A DNA stretch of 9,506 nucleotides, taken from contig DNGH01000195.1 in NCBI GenBank assembly GCA_003486285.1, forward strand, positions 1 to 9,506. The letters run 5' to 3'. The position numbers and the translations under genes are program-made. Numbering within the stretch: the stretch's first letter is position 1; the number at the start of each line of letters is the position of its first letter. The DNA is from Actinomycetota bacterium. Lineage in GTDB: Bacteria > Actinomycetota > Acidimicrobiia > Spongiisociales > UBA11373. Positions 1-7,059 of this stretch are shown piece after piece. The notes beneath the pieces were generated by a model. That model was not told where the DNA came from, did no database searches, and worked only from the letters and a program-made list of their open reading frames with translations.

Positions 1-12
1 CCCCTTCGGGGG
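1..12. repeat. Short UUCG-tetraloop hairpin at window edge
   Basis: Four C, TTCG, then four G form a perfect 4-bp stem with the very stable UUCG tetraloop, closed by a C-G pair. It lies about 50 nt upstream of the first operon gene. No T-run follows on the + strand, so it is not a standard intrinsic terminator as seen. It may be a 5'-leader hairpin or the end of an upstream element cut by the window edge. Confidence 0.35.
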
Positions 13-74
13 GAGAAAAGGGGGGACCGGACACGATGGGGCGAAACGACGAGGAGCGCGAATGGCAACGCTGA
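3..74 (+). CDS. Possible C-terminal tail of an upstream gene (partial)
   Basis: The third forward frame is open from the window edge to a TGA at 72-74. It would encode a charged tail ending in NDEEREWQR and would overlap the start of the HprK-like gene by 13 nt. Such an overlap suits the tight packing of this operon, which would then have begun further upstream. The stretch is short and GC-rich, where open frames arise by chance, so this is only a possibility. The alternative is that 1-61 is a non-coding leader. Confidence 0.15.
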   Translation, partial: PSGGEKGGPDTMGRNDEEREWQR

Positions 75-949
75 CGGAACAGATGTCGGCCGGGTCCGCC
101 CGGATTCGGGTGGACGTGATCGGCAAGCAGGTGCCCGAGCACGTCCTCGAGAGCATGGAGTTCCTCAACTACCGCCTCGCCGCGGTCGCGGTGGACCCCA
201 AGGTCACCCTCGGCGAGCCCGATCTGGTGTGGAAGCTCGATGCGCCGGCACTGTCGGTCACATGGGACGGCCGCACCATGCACTTCGAGGGTGCCTGGGC
301 GGTGGGTCCGATCCAGAAGGCGCTGATCTCGCTGCTCACGCTGAAGCTCGAGGACAACGGGCTGCACCCGTTCCACTCCGCCGCGGTCCGCTACCGCGAC
401 AGGACCGTGCTGCTTCTCGGCGGTGAGTCCAATCACGGCAAGAGCATGAGCCAGATCGAGGCCTGCCGCCGCGGTGGCCAACTGATCTCCACCGAGACCA
501 CCGTGATCGACGACACGGGCGTTGCGGTCCTCGGCTCCAAGACCGTCTTCATCAAGAATCGAGAAAAGGGCACCGAGCGTGCCGACAAGGCCGCACCCGA
601 GCGCGGCGCCCAGATCTTCTTCGGCGACACGATGCCGACCTGGACCGAGTACGCCGATCCCAGCAACGTCGACGTGGTGCTGGTCCCCGCGATCGACGGC
701 AACTTCGATCCGAGCCTCAAGGAGATGATCCCCTACGAGCGGGAGTATCAGTCGCTGCACTCGGTGCAGAACTACCTGCACCTCAACGAGCTGCTCGTAT
801 CCGGCTGGCCGATGCCGCTCGTCGACACCGTGGAGCGGCGGCAGAGTCGCGCCGCCTTCCTTGGCAAGTTCTGTGTCCGCCCCTATTACATGATCCGTGC
901 CGCCAACCCCCAGGCCCTGATGGACGAGGCGGACAAGGTGTTGAGGTGA
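62..949 (+). CDS. HPr kinase/phosphorylase-like P-loop protein
   Basis: This 295-residue soluble protein is the first complete gene of the operon. A Walker A loop, GESNHGKS, lies at residues 121-128. It is preceded by an LHPFHSAAV segment (101-109) and a hydrophobic strand VLLLG, and followed by RRGGQLISTETTVID (136-150). This order (LHxxAV, strand, P-loop, helix, RGG-x-L-I-x-x-E) resembles HprK and the orphan HprK/PEP-carboxykinase-like ATPases. The acidic pair found after the P-loop in true HPr kinases is replaced by Thr-Glu, so HPr phosphorylation should not be assumed. The N-terminal about 95 residues match no domain I recognise. GAGGAG at 51-56, five bases before the ATG, supports this start, although the frame stays open to the window edge. 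The stop is 4 nt before the FAD-subunit gene, implying co-expression with the hydroxylase. A regulatory kinase or ATP-dependent maturation role is inference. The fold call is fairly safe, the function unknown. Confidence 0.65.
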   Translation: MATLTEQMSAGSARIRVDVIGKQVPEHVLESMEFLNYRLAAVAVDPKVTLGEPDLVWKLDAPALSVTWDGRTMHFEGAWAVGPIQKALISLLTLKLEDNGLHPFHSAAVRYRDRTVLLLGGESNHGKSMSQIEACRRGGQLISTETTVIDDTGVAVLGSKTVFIKNREKGTERADKAAPERGAQIFFGDTMPTWTEYADPSNVDVVLVPAIDGNFDPSLKEMIPYEREYQSLHSVQNYLHLNELLVSGWPMPLVDTVERRQSRAAFLGKFCVRPYYMIRAANPQALMDEADKVLR

Positions 950-953
950 ACTG

Positions 954-1814
954 ATGCAGGCCTTCCGGTATCTCCGACCCGCCACCGTCGAGGAGGCACT
1001 CGGGTTGCTCGAGGAGCACGGCGACAAGGCCCGGCTCCTCGCCGGCGGCACCGACCTCGTCATCGAGCTGCGCAACCGCTGGCGCACTCCCGAGGTCGTC
1101 GTCGATTTGAAGCGGATCGAGGAGCTTCGTCCCGCGATTCGAGTCGAGGGGAAGCGGCTCGTCATCACCGCGGGAACCGTCATGGGCGACCTGGAGAGGC
1201 ATCCCACCGTCCTGGAGCGCTTCCCGGCGTTGGCCGAGGCGGCTGCTGTGGTGGGATCGGTGCAGATCCGCAACCGCGCCACCCTGGCGGGCAACATCTG
1301 CAACGGCTCCCCCGCCGCCGACACCACCCCGCCGCTCCTGGTCTACGGGGCAGAGATGGTGATCGCCTCCCGCACCGAGAGGCGCCGGATGCCCATCGAC
1401 GAGTTCGTCATCGGCCCGGGGAAGGTGGCGCTCGGTCCCGCGGAGATGGTCGTCGCCATCGAACTGCCCATGGACCGGCCCATCGCCGCCGCCTACACCC
1501 GGATGACCCGGCGTCACGGCACCGACCTGGCGTCGATCACGCTGTGCTGCGGGGTCGACTCCAAGGGCACCACGCGCCTTGCCTACGGCAGCGTCGGACC
1601 GCGGGCCCTCCTGGTGATGGACGAGAGCGGGGTGCTCGCCGACCCGAAGGCGAACCGGGAGCAGAAGGCGCCGGTGCTGGCGGCCTTGTTCGCCAAGGCC
1701 AGTCCCTCTCCCACTTCCATGCGTGCCGGACCCGAATACCGTGTGGCCATGCTCCCGGTGCTTGGAGCCCGCGCCCTCGCCACCGCCCTCGAACGCCTAG
1801 GAAAGACAGCATGA
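954..1814 (+). CDS. Molybdenum hydroxylase FAD-binding subunit (CoxM/XdhB-like)
   Basis: This 286-residue medium subunit has the usual family length (about 280-300). The first FAD pyrophosphate-binding motif AGGTDL is at 30-35. The second, RATLAGNICNGSPAAD, is at 108-123, where TxGGN-x-x-x-x-SPxxD is the family pattern. The C-terminal part carries the CO dehydrogenase flavoprotein C-domain signature SPTSMRAGPEYR near 252-263. In this family the subunit takes electrons from the [2Fe-2S] subunit and passes them to the external acceptor (NAD, quinone or a carrier protein). Its start follows a GAGGTGA ribosome site that overlaps the stop of the HprK-like gene. Its TGA overlaps the next ATG by 4 nt, which suggests translational coupling. 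The M-S-L gene order is typical of CO-dehydrogenase-like operons. Family assignment is firm; the electron acceptor is not known. Confidence 0.93.
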   Translation: MQAFRYLRPATVEEALGLLEEHGDKARLLAGGTDLVIELRNRWRTPEVVVDLKRIEELRPAIRVEGKRLVITAGTVMGDLERHPTVLERFPALAEAAAVVGSVQIRNRATLAGNICNGSPAADTTPPLLVYGAEMVIASRTERRRMPIDEFVIGPGKVALGPAEMVVAIELPMDRPIAAAYTRMTRRHGTDLASITLCCGVDSKGTTRLAYGSVGPRALLVMDESGVLADPKANREQKAPVLAALFAKASPSPTSMRAGPEYRVAMLPVLGARALATALERLGKTA

Positions 1815-2287
1815 CCGAGACCTTCCACCTCGAGCTCACCGTCAACGGACGCCCGCGTTCGGTCGACATCGTCGCCAGCCACACTCTGCTCGATGTGTTG
1901 CGTGACGACGTCGGGCTCACCGGCACCAAGGAATGCTGCGTGGTCGGAGAGTGCGGTGCCTGCACCGTGATCGTCGACGGCAAGCCGATCAACTCGTGCC
2001 TCATGCTCGCCGCCGAGGCCGATGGCGCCGAGGTGCTCACCGTCGAAGGCCTGGCCCCGGAGGGCCGGCTCGATGCGCTCCAACAGGCGTTCCTCGACAC
2101 CGGTGCTGCCCAGTGCGGGTTCTGCATCCCCGGGCAGCTGATGTCGGCCCGCGCCCTCTTGCAGCGCAGCCCGCATCCCACACCGGAGGAGATCAACGAG
2201 GCGCTCGCCGGCAACCTGTGTCGCTGCGCCGGTTACGAGCAGATCCGGGCGGCGGTGCTGGCCGCCGCTGGGGAGGTGCAGTCATGA
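1811..2287 (+). CDS. Molybdenum hydroxylase [2Fe-2S] subunit (CoxS/XdhC-type small chain)
   Basis: This 158-residue iron-sulfur subunit keeps all eight cluster cysteines. The plant-ferredoxin-type cluster uses C43-x4-C48-x2-C51-x11-C63 (ECCVVGECGACTV region). The second cluster uses C102-x2-C105-x31-C137-x-C139 (QCGFC and NLCRCAGY). Q101, just before the second cluster, is the usual glutamine near the molybdopterin. An extra Cys at 42 beside the first ligand is not part of the standard motif. The subunit relays electrons from the molybdenum centre to the FAD subunit. The same frame is open further upstream, but the ATG at 1811 is preferred. It has AGGAAAG at 1799-1805, overlaps the previous stop as ATGA, and gives the normal family N-terminus. 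The stop overlaps the large-subunit start by 4 nt. Confidence 0.95.
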   Translation: MTETFHLELTVNGRPRSVDIVASHTLLDVLRDDVGLTGTKECCVVGECGACTVIVDGKPINSCLMLAAEADGAEVLTVEGLAPEGRLDALQQAFLDTGAAQCGFCIPGQLMSARALLQRSPHPTPEEINEALAGNLCRCAGYEQIRAAVLAAAGEVQS

Positions 2288-4533
2288 AGGACCAGGGCGG
2301 GATCGGGGCCAGGGCGCACCGTATCGGCGGTGTCGGACGGGTGACCGGGGCGCAGCAGTACGTCGCCGACATCCCCGTCGCCGACGTCCTGCACGCCAAG
2401 CTGGTGACCCTGGACTGTGCCCACGCCCGGATCGTCTCGATCGACAAGTCGGCGGCCGAGGCGCTCCCCGGGGTCCACTTCGTCATGACCGCCGACGACC
2501 TCCCCAAGCCGATGCCGCGCTTTGGCCCCGAGTACCAGGACCGCCCGGTCATGGCCGACGGCGAGACCAAGTACCACGGCGAGGCGGTGGCGGCAGTGGT
2601 CGCCGACACCAAGGACCTCGCCGAGGAGGCGGTGCGCCTGGTGAAGGTGGAGTACGAGGTGCTCCCCGCCATCCACAGCCTCGAGGCCGCACTGGCCCCC
2701 GATGCCGTTCTGGTGCAGGACCCGGCGATCCGCCGACCCGGGCCGAATGTCGACTCCAACATCCTGTCCGAGTACCACTTCGGGTGGGGCGACGTCGACG
2801 CCGCCGCCAAAGAGGCCGACATCGTCGTCGAACACACCTACGACTGGCCGAGCCAGACCCAGTTCGCCATCGAGCCGCACGGGTTCATCGCCGCCCCCGA
2901 CGACGATGGCATCGTCGTGTGGAGCAGCATCCAGCATCCCTATCAGCTGCAGAAGACCGTGGCCAAGGTGCTGGGCCTGCCCATGGCCAAGGTGCGGGTG
3001 TTCGCCCCCGACCCGGGCGGCGCCTTTGGTGGCAAGCAGCACACCAAGCTCGAGCCGCTGGTCGCCTTCCTGGCCCTGCGCGCCGGGCGTCCGGTGCGTC
3101 TGATCCTCACCCTCGAGGAGGCCTTCCAGGCGGTGCGGCGCACCGGGGCGCGCATCAAGGTGCGCACCGGGATCAAGCGGGACGGCACCCTGGTGTTCCA
3201 GGACTTCGAGAATCACTTCCTCATCGGCTGTTACGCCGACACCGGGGACCGGGTCAGCGCCAAGGGCTCCTTCCTCTCGGCGGGGCCGTATCGGACGCCG
3301 GCGGTGCGCATCGTCTCCCGGTCGATCCTGTCGCACACCACGCCGACCCACCCGATGCGGGGTTTTGGCATCCCCCAGGTCACCTGGGCGCGCGAGTCGA
3401 ACCTCGACGAGGCCGCCATCGCCGCCGGAGTCGATCGGCTGGAGATCCGGCTGAAGAACCTGGTCAAGTACGGCGAGGAGCACGTCCCCGGCGACACCCC
3501 CGCCGATGGCGACTGGGCGCAGACGGTGCGCAAGGCCGCCGCGGAGATCAAGTGGGGCACCCCGCTGCCCCAGGGCCAGGGCCGCGGCATCGCCATCGGT
3601 GTGAAGTCCGGGCCCACCACCGGCCTCTCCTATTCCACGGTGCGCTTCCTCGCCGATGGCAGCGCCATCGTCTTCTCCGGCACCTCCGACATGGGCCAGG
3701 GGGCCCGGACCATCTACGCCCAGATCGTCGCCGAGGAGCTCGGTATCTCGCTCGATTGTGTGGCAGTGGTCATGGGCGACACCGCGGTCGTCCCCTACGA
3801 CCAGCAGACCTCGGCGAGCCGCTCCTCGGTGCTGATGGGCAATGCGGTCCTCAACGCCTGCCGCGACATCCAGCGCAAGCTCAGGGCGCGCATCGCCGAG
3901 ATGGAGGAGATCGCCGATGCCGCCATCACCATCGATCGCGGCGTGATGCGGATCGCCGATCGTGAGGAGCCCCTCCCCGTAGTGCTGGCGCGGGTGCTGG
4001 GCCGCATGGGGGGCGAGGTGGTCGGCAACGGCGAGGCTCGCAAGGACGCCATCGCCGAGCATCCCCTCGGTGGCACCGCCCTCTTCTTCGAGTTCAACTG
4101 CACCGCGGTGGATGTCGCCGTCGACGAGGAGACCGGAGAGACCACGGTCCTCAAGCAGATCACCGTGGGTGACGTCGGGTTCGCCCTGAACCCGGTGCAG
4201 GTGACCGGACAGGATGAGGGAGCCGCCATCATGGGCATGGGACAGACCCTGATGGAGCACCTCATCTGGGGTCCCGACGGTCGCACCCGCAACCTCGGCG
4301 CCATCGACTACCGCATCCCCACCAGCCTCGACCTTCCCAAGGAACTCCACTCGTTCTCCATCGAGAACGCCGATGGGCCCGGCCCGTACGGGGTCAAGGG
4401 GATCAGCGAGGGCAGCCTGCTGTGCACCGCTCCGGCGATCGCCGCCGCGGTGCGTGACGCCACCGGTGCCGTGATCCGCGACCTGCCCCTCTCCCCCGAG
4501 CGGGTGTGGCGGGCGTTGAAGGAGCGCACATGA
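2284..4533 (+). CDS. Molybdenum hydroxylase large (molybdopterin) subunit, xanthine dehydrogenase family
   Basis: This 749-residue catalytic subunit has an N-terminal aldehyde oxidase/xanthine dehydrogenase a/b hammerhead domain (about 15-130) followed by the molybdopterin-binding domains. Visible cofactor motifs are GGAFGGKQ at 245-252, RGFGIPQ at 359-365 (F361 matches the stacking Phe of xanthine oxidase), TSDMGQG at 467-473 (Q472 near the Mo ligand), and TSASRSS at 509-515. The catalytic Glu is E709 in KGISEGS. The AYxCSFR loop of form I CO dehydrogenase and the AYRGAGR of form II are absent. A hydroxylase of a heterocycle, purine or aldehyde is therefore more likely than a CO dehydrogenase. 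ISEGSLL replaces the common VGEPPLI around the catalytic Glu, which may shape the pocket. The frame runs further upstream, but the ATG at 2284 has GGGAGGTG five bases ahead, couples to the small-subunit stop, and gives the right N-terminus. Cytoplasmic; no signal peptide seen. Substrate unknown. Confidence 0.93.
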   Translation: MKDQGGIGARAHRIGGVGRVTGAQQYVADIPVADVLHAKLVTLDCAHARIVSIDKSAAEALPGVHFVMTADDLPKPMPRFGPEYQDRPVMADGETKYHGEAVAAVVADTKDLAEEAVRLVKVEYEVLPAIHSLEAALAPDAVLVQDPAIRRPGPNVDSNILSEYHFGWGDVDAAAKEADIVVEHTYDWPSQTQFAIEPHGFIAAPDDDGIVVWSSIQHPYQLQKTVAKVLGLPMAKVRVFAPDPGGAFGGKQHTKLEPLVAFLALRAGRPVRLILTLEEAFQAVRRTGARIKVRTGIKRDGTLVFQDFENHFLIGCYADTGDRVSAKGSFLSAGPYRTPAVRIVSRSILSHTTPTHPMRGFGIPQVTWARESNLDEAAIAAGVDRLEIRLKNLVKYGEEHVPGDTPADGDWAQTVRKAAAEIKWGTPLPQGQGRGIAIGVKSGPTTGLSYSTVRFLADGSAIVFSGTSDMGQGARTIYAQIVAEELGISLDCVAVVMGDTAVVPYDQQTSASRSSVLMGNAVLNACRDIQRKLRARIAEMEEIADAAITIDRGVMRIADREEPLPVVLARVLGRMGGEVVGNGEARKDAIAEHPLGGTALFFEFNCTAVDVAVDEETGETTVLKQITVGDVGFALNPVQVTGQDEGAAIMGMGQTLMEHLIWGPDGRTRNLGAIDYRIPTSLDLPKELHSFSIENADGPGPYGVKGISEGSLLCTAPAIAAAVRDATGAVIRDLPLSPERVWRALKERT

Positions 4534-5420
4534 CCCAGTACCAGCACATCGGTCCCGTCAGGGACATCCCGGCGTCGGTGATCGTCGATGCCGCCCGCAT
4601 GGTCAAGACCGGCCGCCACTATTCCCTGGCGGCGGCACGCTTCCCCGGGATGCCGCTCTTCCCGGGGCATCCCCCGTTCCAGGTGCTCAACTACCGCACC
4701 CCTCCCGGCATCAAGGCCGAGAAGGCGCAACCCTGGGGGCCACCCAACGACGCCGGCCTCGGATACATGGCCGAATACGTGATGGCCACCTCGCACTCCG
4801 GCACCCATGTCGACGCCCTCGGGCACATGACCGTGGGCGACGACAACCACTGGTACGGCGGAGGCAACACCAGGGAGCACCTCACCGACCACGGACCGTC
4901 GGTCGGCGACGCCGAGAAACTGCCGCCCTTCTTCACCCGCGGGGTGCTGCTCGATCCCCCGGCCTACCGCGGCATCGATGCCCTGCCCGCCGGCGAGCCG
5001 GTCGGCGCCAAGGAACTGCAGGCGATCGCCAAGGCCCAGGGAGTCGAGGTGCGCCAGTGGGACGTCGTCCTGATCCGCACCGGATACCTCAAGTACTGGC
5101 CCGATGCGACGGAGATGGCCAAGCACAAGACCGCCGGACCCGACCTCTCCGCCGCGGAGTGGCTCCTGGAGAAGGGTGTGGTCGCCAGCGGCACCGACAC
5201 CGAGACCTACGAGGTACAACCCGCACCCGATCGGGGCACCCCGGCCAACCCGCAGCCGGTCCACACCAAGCTGCTCATCGAGAACGGGATCTACCTGTTG
5301 GAGAGCGTCTACCTCGAGGAGATCGCCCGCGACCAGGTCTACGAGTTCCTCTTCGTGATGCTCCCGGTGAAGATCCGCGGCGCCACCGGATCGATGGTCG
5401 ATCCCCTGGCCCTGATCTGA
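4530..5420 (+). CDS. Cyclase family metal hydrolase (kynurenine formamidase/isatin hydrolase-like)
   Basis: This 296-residue protein carries the family metal-binding motif HSGTHVDALGH at 89-99 (HxGTHxDxxxH). H93, D95 and H99 are expected to bind divalent metal. Later blocks fit the family: WDVVLIRTGY (177-186), a WLLEKGVVASGTDTE block (211-225), and the C-terminal HTKLLIENGIYLLE and YEFLFVMLPVKIRGATGS (271-288) typical of the longer actinobacterial cyclase-like proteins. Known members hydrolyse N-formyl or lactam amides such as N-formylkynurenine and isatin. By analogy this one may open or trim the product of the upstream hydroxylase. The pairing is seen; the reaction is inferred. The ATG at 4530 overlaps the large-subunit stop by 4 nt and has AAGGAG five bases upstream. 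An in-frame start at 4506 would only add eight residues with no better ribosome site. Family firm, substrate unknown. Confidence 0.88.
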   Translation: MTQYQHIGPVRDIPASVIVDAARMVKTGRHYSLAAARFPGMPLFPGHPPFQVLNYRTPPGIKAEKAQPWGPPNDAGLGYMAEYVMATSHSGTHVDALGHMTVGDDNHWYGGGNTREHLTDHGPSVGDAEKLPPFFTRGVLLDPPAYRGIDALPAGEPVGAKELQAIAKAQGVEVRQWDVVLIRTGYLKYWPDATEMAKHKTAGPDLSAAEWLLEKGVVASGTDTETYEVQPAPDRGTPANPQPVHTKLLIENGIYLLESVYLEEIARDQVYEFLFVMLPVKIRGATGSMVDPLALI

Positions 5421-5427
5421 GGCGGCG

Positions 5428-6471
5428 ATGAAGGCCCTGGTCCTCGCCGCGCCGAACGACTTCTCCATTCAGGAGGTGCCCCTCCCCGAAGTGGGGCGCA
5501 ACGAGTTGCTCTGCAGGGTCATTGCGATCTCGATCTGCGGCACCGACTCCCACCTGGTCAAGGGCGACTACGCCGGGTTCTGGCCACCCTCCTATCCGTT
5601 CATCCCCGGACACGAGTGGGCCGGGGAGGTGGTGGCGCTGGGCGAGAACGCCGCCAACCATGGCTGGTCCATCGGCGACCGGGTGGCGGGGACCTCGCAC
5701 GATGCCTGCGGCTTCTGCCAGTTGTGCATCGAGGGCCGCTACAACCTCTGCGAGAACTACGGCGACCCTTCCGTGCATCGCCACTACGGCCACACCTGGC
5801 AGGGGGCCTTCGCCGAGTTCGTGGTGCATGGCCTGAAGTCGGTATTCCACCTCCCCGACACCCTGACCTATGCGCAGGGTGCGCTGCTCGACCCGGCCTC
5901 GATCGCCCTGCACACCGCCAACCGCGGCGGGATCGACCCCGGCGACAACGTCGCCGTGATCGGCCCCGGACCCATCGGGCTCCTCGCCGCCGATGCGGCG
6001 CGGGCGATGGCGGCGGGGCGGGTGATCATGGTGGGCCGCGGTGACCGCCTCCAGAAGGCGGCGGCGATGGGCAGCGAGATCGTCGACTTCACCAAGGTCG
6101 ACCCGGTGGCCACGGTGCGCGCCGCCACCGCCGGACTCGGCGCCGATGTGGTCCTCGACTGTGCCGGGGCCGACGAGTCGTTCGGCTGGGGCCTGTCGAT
6201 GTTGCGCAAGGGAGGCACCGCAGCCGTGGTCGGCATCCCGGTGCGCGAGGTCGCCATCTCGTTCCAGGATCTCGTCCTCCACGAGAAGCAGTTGGTCGGG
6301 GTGCGCGCCACCGCCGGCGAGATGCGCCACGTCATCCCTTTGGTGGCCGACGGCAGGATCCGGGTGAACGAACTCCATACCCACACCTTCCCCCTCGGCG
6401 AGTTCGCCGAGGCGCTGGCCACCTTCAACGAGCGCCGCGACGGCGCCATCAAGGTCATCGTCGAGCCGTAA
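5428..6471 (+). CDS. Zinc-dependent alcohol dehydrogenase, MDR superfamily
   Basis: This 347-residue protein has the full medium-chain dehydrogenase layout. Catalytic zinc residues are C37 (CGTD) and H62-E63 (GHEWAGEV). The structural zinc site is C94-x2-C97-x2-C100-x7-C108. The Rossmann motif is GPGPIG (179-184). The usual catalytic-zinc or proton-relay Glu of the sorbitol/threonine dehydrogenase branch appears as D155 in LLDPASIALH. After the second Rossmann strand the sequence is MVGRGDR (201-207), without the acidic residue that selects NAD, so NADP use or relaxed specificity is possible. Typical substrates are secondary alcohols or polyols. Here it may oxidise a hydroxylated intermediate made by the preceding enzymes, or reduce a carbonyl. 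It starts 7 nt after the cyclase stop with a weak GAGGCGG site spanning that stop. Family firm, substrate not determinable. Confidence 0.92.
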   Translation: MKALVLAAPNDFSIQEVPLPEVGRNELLCRVIAISICGTDSHLVKGDYAGFWPPSYPFIPGHEWAGEVVALGENAANHGWSIGDRVAGTSHDACGFCQLCIEGRYNLCENYGDPSVHRHYGHTWQGAFAEFVVHGLKSVFHLPDTLTYAQGALLDPASIALHTANRGGIDPGDNVAVIGPGPIGLLAADAARAMAAGRVIMVGRGDRLQKAAAMGSEIVDFTKVDPVATVRAATAGLGADVVLDCAGADESFGWGLSMLRKGGTAAVVGIPVREVAISFQDLVLHEKQLVGVRATAGEMRHVIPLVADGRIRVNELHTHTFPLGEFAEALATFNERRDGAIKVIVEP

Positions 6472-6476
6472 GGAGG
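6471..6476 (+). promoter_or_regulatory. Ribosome binding site fixing a GTG start
   Basis: A perfect AGGAGG begins on the last base of the dehydrogenase stop codon and ends eight bases before the GTG at 6485. It is the evidence for the non-ATG start of the flavodoxin-like gene and shows that this gene is translated efficiently within the operon. Confidence 0.8.
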
Positions 6477-6484
6477 GTGGGATC

Positions 6485-6979
6485 GTGAAGGCCGTCGTCG
6501 TCTACGAATCGCTGTGGGGCAACACCGCCGCCATCGCCCACGCCATCGCCGCGGGCCTCGGGAAGGAGGCGCGCTGCCTGTCCACTCTCGAGGCGACCCC
6601 CGAGGTCATCAAGGGCGCCGACCTGATTGTGGCGGGATCGCCGGTGCTCGCCTTTCGCATGCCCAGCGAGAAGGTGCGAGCCAGTCTGCACAACGAGACC
6701 GCGGCGCCGCATCCCCCCGACCTCTCCCATCCCCCGATGCAGCAGTGGCTGAAGACGGTGCCACCGGGCCAGGGCCGCGGCGCGGCGTTCGACACCCGGG
6801 TGCGCGGGCCGTTCGGCAGCGCCGCTCCGGCGATCGCAAAGGCCCTCGGGAAGCAGGGCTACCAGACCATCGGCAAGCCGCAGGGGTACATCGTCACCGG
6901 CAAGTACGGCCCGCTGCGCGAGGGCGAGATCGACCGCGCCCGGGAGTGGGGAGCGGAACTGGCGAAGGCGATCGGCTGA
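6485..6979 (+). CDS. Flavodoxin-like FMN protein
   Basis: This 164-residue protein has a flavodoxin fold. The N-terminal strand VVVYES leads into the FMN phosphate loop ESLWGNT (8-14). DLIVAGSPV (46-54) forms the second flavin-contacting strand and loop, and GAAFDTRVRGPFGSAA (99-114) matches the flavodoxin-family block often seen in actinobacterial flavodoxin/nitric-oxide-synthase-domain proteins. The C-terminal end, GYIVTGKYGPLREGEIDRAREWG, also fits the family. Flavodoxins are one- or two-electron carriers. As the last operon gene, it could accept electrons from the hydroxylase FAD subunit or supply them to another enzyme, but this is inference. It starts with GTG, 13 nt after the dehydrogenase stop. 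It is longer than a minimal flavodoxin (about 140) because of the insert near 68-95. A flavin reductase role is an alternative. Confidence 0.82.
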   Translation: MKAVVVYESLWGNTAAIAHAIAAGLGKEARCLSTLEATPEVIKGADLIVAGSPVLAFRMPSEKVRASLHNETAAPHPPDLSHPPMQQWLKTVPPGQGRGAAFDTRVRGPFGSAAPAIAKALGKQGYQTIGKPQGYIVTGKYGPLREGEIDRAREWGAELAKAIG

Positions 6980-7059
6980 CGGCGAGCGCCACTACGAGGG
7001 ATGTCGAGGATCAGGCAGAGGGTCTCGCCGATGGCCGGCCTAGGTCGAGCGACAGCACA

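Noticed and set aside
783..1517. A 244-codon minus-strand frame across the HprK-like and FAD-subunit genes
   Set aside because: It spans two real genes on the other strand and shows no family motif or ribosome site.
2784..3965. A 393-codon + strand frame inside the large-subunit gene
   Set aside because: It is rich in R, G, P and H with no domain, as expected of an out-of-frame reading of a GC-rich gene.
2233..4350. A 705-codon open frame on the minus strand opposite the hydroxylase large subunit
   Set aside because: It mirrors a well-supported gene with clear cofactor motifs. Long antisense frames are normal in DNA with very GC-rich third positions, and the translation is low-complexity (G, D, H, L rich) without recognisable motifs.
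2284..4533. Reading the three-subunit enzyme as an aerobic CO dehydrogenase
   Set aside because: The large subunit lacks the AYxCSFR and AYRGAGR active-site loops that define forms I and II; only the subunit architecture is shared.
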